Below are positions 10,119-16,415 of a stretch of 19,444 nucleotides of DNA, piece after piece. A model generated the notes under the pieces. That model made no database searches. It saw nothing but the letters and a program-made list of their open reading frames with translations, and had not been told where the DNA came from. Origin of the DNA: Gammaproteobacteria bacterium. Its GTDB lineage: Bacteria > Pseudomonadota > Gammaproteobacteria > J044. Numbering within the stretch: position 1 is the first letter of the stretch; each line of letters opens with the position of its first letter. The position numbers and the translations under genes are program-made. Where the stretch lies: assembly GCA_003696465.1 (NCBI GenBank), contig RFHG01000465.1, forward strand, positions 1 through 19,444, read 5' to 3'.

Positions 10119-10140
10119 GCAGGGGGGCGAACCCCCCTGC
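10119..10140 (-). promoter_or_regulatory. G/C-rich UUCG hairpin after dsrC
   Basis: Arms GCAGGGGGG and CCCCCCTGC (9 base pairs, no mismatch) enclose a four-base loop that reads UUCG in the dsr mRNA. The sequence after it (CCCTTGTTTGACTG) has only a short U-rich patch, so this fits a leaky terminator or a 3'-end stabiliser for dsrC mRNA better than a full terminator. Confidence 0.7.
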
Positions 10141-10152
10141 AGTCACCTCATT

Positions 10153-10177
10153 GAATTCCGGAACGGTTCCGGGATTC
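10153..10177 (-). promoter_or_regulatory. Second inverted repeat just after the dsrC stop
   Basis: A 25-base inverted repeat centred on 10165: 7 perfect pairs at the core (CCGGAAC/GTTCCGG), one mismatch, then four more (GAAT/ATTC). It starts 12 bases after the dsrC stop and precedes the UUCG hairpin, so dsrC mRNA would end in two tandem stem-loops. Confidence 0.6.
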
Positions 10178-10188
10178 GATCGAACAGA

Positions 10189-10524
10189 TCAGACGCAGCC
10201 GGTCGGCTTGGGCAGGCCGGCGTACTTGCACGCCTGCTTGGCCGGACCATAGGGGAACAGCTCGTACAGGTACTTGCTGTTGCCCTTGTCCTTGCCCAGC
10301 TTCTTGCCGATGGCCTTGGTCAGAACGCGGACGGCCGGAGCGATCTGGTACTCGTCGTAGTACTCGCGCAGGAAGTTGATCACTTCCCAGTGAGCGTCGG
10401 TCAGCTCGCAGTCGTCCATCTTGGCCATGGCCTCACCGATCTCGGGAGTCCACTGGGAAAGGTCTACCAGGTAGCCTTCCTCATCCACTTCGATGTCTTG
10501 ACCGTTCACATTGATAGTTGCCAT
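10189..10524 (-). CDS. dsrC: DsrC, sulfur-carrier protein with both redox cysteines
   Basis: A 111-residue protein of the TusE/DsrC/DsvC family (MATINVNGQDIEVDEEGYL; YLYELFPYGPAKQACKYAGL). The flexible C-terminal arm holds Cys99 and the penultimate Cys110, ten residues apart, which defines a true DsrC able to form an intramolecular disulfide or a trisulfide. It receives sulfur from DsrEFH and presents it to DsrAB; the product is handled by DsrK. The ATG at 10524 has AGGAG 9 bases upstream; an in-frame ATG 24 bases earlier lacks family similarity. A second, cysteine-free copy is encoded at 16416-16754. Confidence 0.96.
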   Translation of the reverse strand: MATINVNGQDIEVDEEGYLVDLSQWTPEIGEAMAKMDDCELTDAHWEVINFLREYYDEYQIAPAVRVLTKAIGKKLGKDKGNSKYLYELFPYGPAKQACKYAGLPKPTGCV

Positions 10525-10554
10525 TGCTTCGTACTCCTGGTTTGTCAAATTGAA

Positions 10555-10863
10555 TCAGAGCCAGCTCTGTACGTTGTCGTACTTGGTGGCCAGTTCGACA
10601 AATCCGTTGTAATCCACAACGGAGATGCCGTCGATCAGCTTGTCCTCTCCAAGGCCACGGGCCGCGAGGTCAGGACCAAGGACATAGAAGGTCACATCGC
10701 CCATCTTTTCCTTGACCTTGCCTTCCACGGCAGTGCCCTTGGTGGCGGCCACGACGCCGTCCTCGATGAGGAGGATCGCGCTGCCGGACAGGGCGTGCTT
10801 CATGCAGGATTCAAGCGTGTTGCGCTCGAAAGGAGACTTGTTGACGGTATGCAGCAGTGCCAT
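10555..10863 (-). CDS. dsrH: DsrH, TusB-like subunit of the DsrEFH sulfurtransferase
   Basis: A 102-residue TusB/DsrH-family protein (MALLHTVNKSPFERNTLESC). Cys20 is at the position conserved in DsrH of A. vinosum. It forms the hexameric DsrE2F2H2 complex, which takes persulfide from upstream carriers and interacts with DsrC. It starts 13 bases after dsrF and ends 30 bases before dsrC. Confidence 0.95.
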   Translation of the reverse strand: MALLHTVNKSPFERNTLESCMKHALSGSAILLIEDGVVAATKGTAVEGKVKEKMGDVTFYVLGPDLAARGLGEDKLIDGISVVDYNGFVELATKYDNVQSWL

Positions 10864-10876
10864 GTGGTTATCTCCC

Positions 10877-11284
10877 TCAGAAGCTCAGAATGACGTCGGA
10901 CTGGTCCATGATCTCCGCCAGTTCCTGCGCGGTGACCACCTGGATGGAGTCCTTCTCGGCCCAGTCGTCGTCCTCGTCCTCGTAGGTGAGGTGCTGCAGG
11001 TCGTCGAGGGTCAGGCCACGCTCTTCCAGCGACTCCTTTTCGACGTAGATCTTGCGGATGTCGTAGTCACCCAGAGCAGAATAGGTCGGCGAGAAGTTCT
11101 TCATCTCGATGCCGTCGGTATTCTGGTTCTTGGTGAGCTGATACACCCCGTCGTCGAAGAAGGCGAGGGCAACGTCCTGCTCGAACGCCGCACCGATCAG
11201 CACGACCTCGAGCGACTCGAGGGCGTAGATGGTGCCGTACGGCGCCTTGCGGTTGACATACAGAAACTTCTTTACATCAGACAT
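10877..11284 (-). CDS. dsrF: DsrF, TusC-like subunit of DsrEFH
   Basis: A 135-residue TusC/DsrF-family protein (KKFLYVNRKAPYGTIYALES, ALAFFDDGVYQL). It contains no cysteine, which fits a structural subunit in the DsrE2F2H2 hexamer while DsrE supplies the essential cysteine. The C-terminal third is acidic (EDEDDD). It lies 11 bases after dsrE and 13 bases before dsrH. Confidence 0.95.
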   Translation of the reverse strand: MSDVKKFLYVNRKAPYGTIYALESLEVVLIGAAFEQDVALAFFDDGVYQLTKNQNTDGIEMKNFSPTYSALGDYDIRKIYVEKESLEERGLTLDDLQHLTYEDEDDDWAEKDSIQVVTAQELAEIMDQSDVILSF

Positions 11285-11295
11285 GTCGTTGCTCC

Positions 11296-11688
11296 TCAGT
11301 CGCCGAAGACCACGAGACGGTCGGACTGGATGCCGGCCTCGATCAGCTGGCCGAGGCCAGAGATGCGGAAGCCGGGGGCGATGTTGTCACCGTCCTTGCC
11401 CTGACGCTTGGCCTCGTTTTCGTCGAGGATGCCGCGGCGCTGGGCCGCGGCAATGCATACGACGAGATCGAGGTTGTGCTTCTCGGCCAGTTCGGACCAC
11501 CGCACCTGGATGTTGCGATCGTCCTGGGGCGGAACGGTGTAACGCGTCGCGTTGTTCACGCCGTCGTGATAGAAGAAGACCCGAAAGATCTCATGACCGG
11601 CCTCCAGTGCCGCCTTGGTGAAGTGATAGGCGGTGTCGGAGGCCTCATGAGTGTAGGGCCCTTCGTTGACCATGATGGCAAACTTCAT
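11296..11688 (-). CDS. dsrE: DsrE, TusD-like catalytic subunit of DsrEFH
   Basis: A 130-residue TusD/DsrE-family protein (MKFAIMVNEGPYTHEASDTA). Its sole cysteine, Cys78 in LDLVVCIAAAQRRG, is at the exact position of the sulfur-binding cysteine of A. vinosum DsrE. It passes persulfide sulfur to DsrC. It lies 18 bases after dsrB and opens the tight dsrEFH block. Confidence 0.96.
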   Translation of the reverse strand: MKFAIMVNEGPYTHEASDTAYHFTKAALEAGHEIFRVFFYHDGVNNATRYTVPPQDDRNIQVRWSELAEKHNLDLVVCIAAAQRRGILDENEAKRQGKDGDNIAPGFRISGLGQLIEAGIQSDRLVVFGD

Positions 11689-11706
11689 CGTCTCGTCCCT
11701 TTCCGA

Positions 11707-12780
11707 TCAGAAGCGGATGTGGGTGGACGCGTTCAGGCTGTTGCGAGAACCGCGCCAGTTGTCCACATGGTACTTCGTGAACGGAAGGTTGGTGAGCTCG
11801 AAGAAGCGCGGCCAACCGATGCGCTCGATCCAGTCGTTGATGCGCTCCCAGTCCTTGGCGTCTTCCTTGTAGCACTTGAGGATGCGCTTGACGATAGCGG
11901 TAGCCTCGGGCCAGCGCGGCGGGTTGTTGGGCACGCCGGCAGCAACGAGCTTCTGGAAGGTCGGCTTGCCACGGGCATTGGAGTGGTTGCCGCCAACCCA
12001 GATGGCCAGCTTGGTGTGCTCGTGGTCGTTGATCTGCATCGGCGGGCAGGGCGGGTAGCAGGCGCCGCAGCAGATGCACTTGCGCTCGTCAACCTCGAGC
12101 GAGGGCTTGCCGTTGACCATGGCCGGACGGATGGCCGCCACCGGGCAGCGCGCCACAACGGCCGGACGTTCACAGGCGTTACCTACCAGCTCGTGGTTGA
12201 TCTTGGGCGGCTTGGTGTGCTGTACGTTGATGGCGATATCACCCTGGCCACCGCAGTTGATCTGGCAGCAGGAAGTGGTGATGTGGACGCGGTTCGGCAT
12301 GTCGCAGTTGCGGAACTCGTCGATGAGCTCGTCCATCATCGCCTTCACCACGCCGGAAGCGTCGGTGCCGGGGATGTCGCAGTGCAGCCAGCCCTGGGTA
12401 TGAGACAGGGTGGTCACGGAGTTGGCGGTACCACCAACGATGAATCCGGCCTCTTCCAGCGCGTTGATCAGCGGCTCGACCTTGGCTTCGTCGGCAACCA
12501 TGTACTCGATGTTGGAGCGAATGGTGAAGCGGACATAGCCGTCGCCGTACTTGTCGCCGATTTCGGTCAGCTTGCGCAGGGAGAAGAGGTCCAGGATACG
12601 CGAGGTACCGGCCTTGACGGTCCAGATCTTGTCGCCACTCTCCGCAACGTGCAGCAGGACACCCGGGCGGGGGTGCTCGTGGTATTTCCACTGGCCGTAG
12701 TTGCGGCGCATGACGGGGTGCATGTACTGGAACCCGTCGGGGCAACCGGATTCGATCGGTTGACGCATTTCAGCAGCCAT
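11707..12780 (-). CDS. dsrB: DsrB, beta subunit of reverse dissimilatory sulfite reductase
   Basis: A 357-residue sulfite reductase subunit. The siroheme/4Fe-4S binding region contains TTSCCQINCGGQGD (Cys171, Cys172, Cys176) and a later NACERP/ARCPVAAI pair (Cys203, Cys212). An inserted ferredoxin domain carries CICCGACYPPC (235-245). Together with DsrA it forms the alpha2beta2 enzyme oxidising DsrC-bound persulfide to sulfite. It starts at the ATG at 12780, 87 bases after the dsrA stop, in a spacer containing a UUCG hairpin. Confidence 0.96.
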   Translation of the reverse strand: MAAEMRQPIESGCPDGFQYMHPVMRRNYGQWKYHEHPRPGVLLHVAESGDKIWTVKAGTSRILDLFSLRKLTEIGDKYGDGYVRFTIRSNIEYMVADEAKVEPLINALEEAGFIVGGTANSVTTLSHTQGWLHCDIPGTDASGVVKAMMDELIDEFRNCDMPNRVHITTSCCQINCGGQGDIAINVQHTKPPKINHELVGNACERPAVVARCPVAAIRPAMVNGKPSLEVDERKCICCGACYPPCPPMQINDHEHTKLAIWVGGNHSNARGKPTFQKLVAAGVPNNPPRWPEATAIVKRILKCYKEDAKDWERINDWIERIGWPRFFELTNLPFTKYHVDNWRGSRNSLNASTHIRF

Positions 12781-12813
12781 AATGCCTCCAGATAAGTCAG
12801 AAATTTCCGTTGG

Positions 12814-12833
12814 GGCGGGCCCGAAGGCCCGCC
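12814..12833 (-). promoter_or_regulatory. cUUCGg hairpin in the dsrA/dsrB spacer
   Basis: Eight perfect pairs (GGCGGGCC with GGCCCGCC) enclose a four-base loop; in the dsrAB mRNA the loop is UUCG closed by C-G, the exceptionally stable class. No U-tract follows in the sense direction, so it is not a normal terminator of dsrA; it may define an mRNA end or cleavage point or tune the dsrA:dsrB ratio. Confidence 0.7.
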
Positions 12834-12867
12834 GGATTCAGTTTTTTCTTGATCGGTGCCGTCGGGA

Positions 12868-14133
12868 TCAGGCGCTGGCAGCAGCCTTTTCCTCGCGCTT
12901 GCGCTCGAACCACTTCTCGGCTTCCTCGTCCCAGCCGTCGGTACGGACATAGGAAGACTGACGCGGGTTGTTGAGCATGTGCGGATCGGGGTCGATGCCG
13001 ATACCCTCGAGGAAGTTCACCAGACCGATACGCTCGATCATCTCGCCGCAGCGCTCGTGCTCCAGGGCGTTCTCGGCCCAGAAGTCGATCACTTCCTCGG
13101 CCAGCTCGACGATACGCTCGTAGTCTTCTTCGGTCTCGAGCTTCATGAACGGAACGATCACGGTACCCATCAGGTCGCCGATCTTCAGGGTGCGCTTGCC
13201 ACCAATGAGGATGGTCACGCCCTTGTCGTCTCCCGGATGCAGCGCCTTGTTCATGACGTTGAGGCAGTGCATGCAGCGCACGCAGTTGCGGTTGTCGACG
13301 GTGATGGTGTCGTCGTCGTTCAGGCAGATGGCGTTGGTCGGGCAACGGGAGATCACGTTGTCGATCACGTACTGGCGACCCTTGGCGTCGACGAACTCCT
13401 TGACGGCGTCCTGGTCGACCTTCATGTCGTCACGCCAGGTGCCGATGATGGCGAAGTCGGAACGCTCGATGGAGTTGACGCAGTCGTTCGGGCAGCCGGA
13501 GACCTTGAACTTGAACTTGTAGGGCAGGGCCGGACGGTGTACGTCGTCAGTGAAGTTGTTCAGCAGGTGACGATGGATCACGTGCTCGCTGGCGCAGGAC
13601 ATTTCGCAGCGGGCCGCGCCAACGCAGCTCATGCCGGTGCGCACGCAGGGGCCGGCGCCGCCGAGGTCCCAGCCGTACTCGTTGATTTCATCGAAGAAAT
13701 GCTGGGTGTTCTCGGTGGTGGTGCCGATGAACATGATGTTGCCGGTCTGACCATGGAAGGTCACCAGGCCGGAACCCCACTTCTCCCAGCTGTCGGCCAG
13801 CTGGTTCAGCATGTCGGTGGTGTAGAAGTTGCCTGCCGGCGGCTGAACACGGAGGGTGTGGAACTCGCGCGACTCGGGGAAGGAGTCACCCACCTCGGAG
13901 AAGCGGGGGATGATGCCGCCACCATAACCGAAGACGGACACGGTGCCGCCCTTCCAGTAACCCATGCGGGTCTCGTAGGAGTGCTCGAGCTGACCCAGCA
14001 GGCCGTTGGCCATGTCGCGGATACGCTCGTCGGGATGCTCGTCACGCAGGCGCTTGAAGCCGCTGATGAAGCTGGGCCAGGGGCCTTCTTCCAGCACGTC
14101 GAGCATCGGAGTGGGGTAATGCTTATTAGCCAT
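12868..14133 (-). CDS. dsrA: DsrA, alpha subunit of reverse dissimilatory sulfite reductase
   Basis: A 421-residue protein, close to the usual DsrA length. Cluster-binding cysteines appear as Cys170-X5-Cys176 (CVGAARC, with Cys180 after) and Cys214-X3-Cys218 (CPNDC), the motif pair that holds the 4Fe-4S cluster next to siroheme. An embedded ferredoxin domain has Cys264 in CPTNAIC and CVRCMHC (284-290). It is the first gene of the operon; its ATG follows AAGGAGAT with four bases between. dsrEFH, dsrL and the absence of dsrD place it in the oxidative class; a phylogeny would confirm this. Confidence 0.97.
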   Translation of the reverse strand: MANKHYPTPMLDVLEEGPWPSFISGFKRLRDEHPDERIRDMANGLLGQLEHSYETRMGYWKGGTVSVFGYGGGIIPRFSEVGDSFPESREFHTLRVQPPAGNFYTTDMLNQLADSWEKWGSGLVTFHGQTGNIMFIGTTTENTQHFFDEINEYGWDLGGAGPCVRTGMSCVGAARCEMSCASEHVIHRHLLNNFTDDVHRPALPYKFKFKVSGCPNDCVNSIERSDFAIIGTWRDDMKVDQDAVKEFVDAKGRQYVIDNVISRCPTNAICLNDDDTITVDNRNCVRCMHCLNVMNKALHPGDDKGVTILIGGKRTLKIGDLMGTVIVPFMKLETEEDYERIVELAEEVIDFWAENALEHERCGEMIERIGLVNFLEGIGIDPDPHMLNNPRQSSYVRTDGWDEEAEKWFERKREEKAAASA

Positions 14134-14269
14134 GGCGATCTCCTTAAGCTAGGGATGGCAGGTTTCGCAAGTCATTCAAACTGAACATCGGGTTCCGGTC
14201 CGGTCGCCTTGCGGCGGCACGGGCCGCTGAATTCATGCCCGGGTGCAGGGCACCCTTAGCGTGTCACGA

Positions 14270-14297
14270 AGTCTATGCCGGAACCGCCGCGGGGCAA
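14270..14297 (-). promoter_or_regulatory. Candidate dsrA promoter
   Basis: On the minus strand TTGCCC (14297-14292) and TAGACT (14275-14270) are separated by 16 bases; each matches the sigma-70 consensus at four of six positions. The predicted start near 14263 leaves about 130 bases of leader before dsrA. By eye only. Confidence 0.4.
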
Positions 14298-14330
14298 ATC
14301 CTACCCTTGGGGTGGTCGGGAAATGGGCGT

Positions 14331-14348
14331 CTATCCCATTTGGGATAG
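14331..14348. promoter_or_regulatory. Perfect palindrome, operator-like, upstream of dsrA
   Basis: CTATCCCATTTGGGATAG has perfect 8-base arms around a TT centre. Its core can be read as two heptamers with a two-base gap (7-2-7), the geometry of NarL/NarP sites, though the heptamer departs from the NarL consensus. It would lie about 77 bases upstream of the predicted dsrA start. A related imperfect dyad (CCTACCCTTGGGGTGG, 14300-14315) sits near -44. Confidence 0.55.
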
Positions 14349-14462
14349 TCCGGCCGTGACGCCCTGCTTCGTGTACCGCGCGGCAAGCATAGCACCCCGG
14401 GGTGTGATTTCAACAGTATTTCATCAAGTTCTGTCCTTTGCGGATACATATATATACAATCG

Positions 14463-14485
14463 CTCCTCGGCATAACCGCGAGGAG
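14463..14485 (+). promoter_or_regulatory. Hairpin covering the ribosome-binding region of the oxygenase gene
   Basis: CTCCTCG (14463-14469) pairs with CGAGGAG (14479-14485) around a nine-base loop. The right arm contains the AGGAG motif 11 bases before the ATG at 14497. A second GAGG (14487-14490) lies just outside the stem, so the effect on translation is uncertain. Confidence 0.45.
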
Positions 14486-14496
14486 TGAGGTGCGCC

Positions 14497-15417
14497 ATGG
14501 GGTGCTCGCTGCAGAATGAAGTACTCACGGGGCCCGGGCCCGAGGTATTTCGGCCGGAGGGCAGTCTCCGTGCCTACCGGGAATGGCGGGCGCGCAAGCT
14601 CGACCGCTATCCGGCCGATCCGGGCGAGGTGCTGGTGCCGCTGGCTGCAAGCGACCGCATTGCCCCGTCCGAACGCGTGCGCATCCTCGAGGGGCTGGAT
14701 CGTTGCAACATGGTCGTGTACCAGTTGCCCGATGACGGGCAGTCCAAGGCCGATCTTCTGGCGCGGGGGCGTGCGCTGGGGTTGCATCGTCTGGATGGCA
14801 ACCTCTGCTCGGACGAGGACAATGTCACCTCACTGCAGGTGGATGCCTCCGGCCGCAAGCGTCATTACATTCCCTATACCAACCGCCGCCTGGTGTGGCA
14901 TACCGACGGCTATTACAACGAGCCCGAGCGCCAGATCCATGCCTTCATGCTGCATTGCGTGCGTCCGGCTGCACGGGGTGGCGAGTCGTTGCTGCTCGAT
15001 CCGGACCTTGTCTATATCCATCTGCGCGACACGGATCCGCGCATGGTGGAGGCGCTCTTTCATCCGCGGGCGATGACCATACCGCCGAACATCGAGAACG
15101 GGGTGCAGATTCGTGGCGCGCGTACCGGCCCCGTCTTCAGTGTATTGCCCAACGGGCGGCTGCACATGCGCTATTCGGCGCGCACGCGCAACATCGAATG
15201 GCGCGACGATCCGGCCACGCGTGAGGCGGAGGCCTGTATACGCGCCTACCTCGACGCAGGGGATACCCCCATCTATCACCATCGGCTAATGTCGGGGCAG
15301 GGAATCATCTGCAATAATGTGCTGCACGCCCGAACGGGGTTCGAGGATGCCGATGCCCCGGGCGCGGGGCGCCTGCTCTATCGTGCGCGCTACCATGACT
15401 GCGTTTCTGTTAAATGA
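14497..15417 (+). CDS. TauD/TfdA-like Fe(II)/2-oxoglutarate-dependent oxygenase
   Basis: A 306-residue protein. The facial triad is visible as HTD in LVWHTDGYYN (His135, Asp137) and a distal His277 in NNVLHARTGF; Arg296 in YRARYHD is the likely 2-oxoglutarate carboxylate ligand. This is the TauD/TfdA/gamma-butyrobetaine hydroxylase superfamily, whose members hydroxylate taurine, sulfonates, sulfate esters or carnitine precursors. The substrate cannot be read from sequence. It diverges from dsrA and heads a plus-strand cluster. ATG 14497 is chosen because GAGG lies six bases upstream; a GTG at 14485 in the same frame is an alternative adding four residues. A link with organosulfur substrates is tempting but unproven. 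Confidence 0.85.
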   Translation: MGCSLQNEVLTGPGPEVFRPEGSLRAYREWRARKLDRYPADPGEVLVPLAASDRIAPSERVRILEGLDRCNMVVYQLPDDGQSKADLLARGRALGLHRLDGNLCSDEDNVTSLQVDASGRKRHYIPYTNRRLVWHTDGYYNEPERQIHAFMLHCVRPAARGGESLLLDPDLVYIHLRDTDPRMVEALFHPRAMTIPPNIENGVQIRGARTGPVFSVLPNGRLHMRYSARTRNIEWRDDPATREAEACIRAYLDAGDTPIYHHRLMSGQGIICNNVLHARTGFEDADAPGAGRLLYRARYHDCVSVK

Positions 15418-15441
15418 ACTGCTTTAGAAAGGTTGTGTAAC

Positions 15442-15627
15442 ATGCTGTATTTGAGTGAAATTCTCATTCAGGAGCACGACCTGAAAAGCTATCAGGACCT
15501 GTGCGAGGCCGTGCGCAAGCGCGCGCGCGAAGGCGAGATGCATTTCAACATCGACGTGAAACCCCCCTTCGAGGATACGCCGGACAACTGGGAGGACGAT
15601 CTGGAGATCGTCTTCTCGCGGGCCTAG
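15442..15627 (+). CDS. Small acidic protein of unknown function (61 aa)
   Basis: The ATG at 15442 preceded by AGAAAGG (nine bases away) opens a 61-codon gene that starts 24 bases after the oxygenase stop and ends 12 bases before the Cas6-like gene. The protein (MLYLSEILIQEHDLKSYQDL ... PPFEDTPDNWEDDLEIVFSR) is soluble, acidic, helical at its N-end and has one cysteine. I recognise no characterised domain. Tight spacing and a good start suggest a real gene that works with its neighbours; a sulfur-relay role is possible only by context. Confidence 0.7.
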   Translation: MLYLSEILIQEHDLKSYQDLCEAVRKRAREGEMHFNIDVKPPFEDTPDNWEDDLEIVFSRA

Positions 15628-15639
15628 CGGATACGGACC

Positions 15640-16350
15640 ATGGGTATCTACTGGGAAGAAGAGGAAAAGCGCGATCCGTTCGAGGTCCCGGACGACATCG
15701 TCGACGTGAGTTTCGTCGTTTCCGGGCGCATGCTGCCCAACGATCATGCCGCGGCGCTGCACGATGCCATTGTCTCCGTGCTGCCCTGGTTCGACGACGA
15801 GCCGGGTACCGGTCTGCACCTGATTCATGTGGCCGAATCGGCCAACGGCTGGGAGCGCCCCAGCGATCCGGATGCCATGATGCATCTATCCCGCCGTACA
15901 CGCATGACCCTGAGGTTGCCGCAGCACAGGGTCGAGGAGGCGCGCGCGGCGCTGAACGGCGCAGAGCTTGATGTGGCGGGGCATTCACTGGTGCCGGGCA
16001 AGAGTGCAGTCAAGAAACTGAGTCCCCTGGGCACCATCTTCGCGCGCTATGTGGCCTCGGAGCAGCCCATGGAGGAGCCGGAGTTTCTTGACTGGCTGCA
16101 TGCCGGCCTGGCCGACATGGGCGTGAAGGTAAAGAAGATGATGTGTGGCAAGGCGCATGATCTGCGCCTCCCCGGCGGTCCCGTTCAGACCCGTTCGGTG
16201 ATGCTTGCCGATCTGACGCCGGAGGATTCGGTGCGGGTGCAGCAGCAGGGCCTGGGCCCGTGGCGCCGCCATGGCTGCGGGCTGTTCATGCCGCACAAGG
16301 GCATCAAGCCCGTGGGCAAGGAGGCCGAGAAGCAGCAATTTGCCGGCTGA
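15640..16350 (+). CDS. Cas6/Cmx6-like (MYXAN-type) RNA-binding protein, no CRISPR nearby
   Basis: A 236-residue protein that strongly resembles the Cas6/Cmx6 family of type I-MYXAN CRISPR systems. N-terminal features are DVSFVVSGRMLPNDHAAALH (from residue 22), with the conserved LPxDH, and a following LPWF. The middle has LSRRTRMTLRLP, and the C-terminal third has VMLADLTPEDS, then a glycine-rich QQQGLGPWRRHGCGLFMPHK, the G-loop typical of Cas6 RAMP proteins. Cas6 enzymes cut CRISPR transcripts at the base of a repeat hairpin; the histidine in the LPNDH motif is a candidate catalytic residue. No repeat array or other cas gene is visible in the window. It lies in a sulfur-oxidation context between two small or DsrC-like genes. 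RNA binding is likely from the fold; a role in dsr mRNA processing is speculation. Confidence 0.8.
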   Translation: MGIYWEEEEKRDPFEVPDDIVDVSFVVSGRMLPNDHAAALHDAIVSVLPWFDDEPGTGLHLIHVAESANGWERPSDPDAMMHLSRRTRMTLRLPQHRVEEARAALNGAELDVAGHSLVPGKSAVKKLSPLGTIFARYVASEQPMEEPEFLDWLHAGLADMGVKVKKMMCGKAHDLRLPGGPVQTRSVMLADLTPEDSVRVQQQGLGPWRRHGCGLFMPHKGIKPVGKEAEKQQFAG

Positions 16351-16415
16351 CCCCTTTTATTTGCTTTTTTTCAGTGGTTTAATTTGCAACTTTGTTTCTT
16401 CGGGAGGTTGATTGA

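Larger units (their letters stand above)
14134..14496. promoter_or_regulatory. Divergent control region between dsrA and the oxygenase cluster
   Basis: About 360 bases with no supported gene. On the dsrA side lie a candidate sigma-70 promoter (14270-14297), a 16-base imperfect dyad beside its -35 box (14300-14315) and a perfect palindrome further upstream (14331-14348), giving a 5' leader of roughly 130 bases with a short GGGTGC/GCACCC hairpin (14241-14255). On the plus-strand side lie an alternating TA run ending TACAAT (about 14449-14460) and a hairpin over the ribosome-binding site (14463-14485). Confidence 0.75.

Noticed and set aside
12841..12850. GTTTTTTCTT after the dsrA/dsrB hairpin as a terminator
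   Set aside because: The T run follows the hairpin only on the plus strand, antisense to dsr, and is eight bases away from the stem; no plus-strand gene reads into it.
11476..14184. Long plus-strand open frames opposite dsrA, dsrB and dsrE (442 and 439 codons)
   Set aside because: They mirror conserved dsr genes and have no domain signatures or plausible start sites; they are codon-bias shadows.
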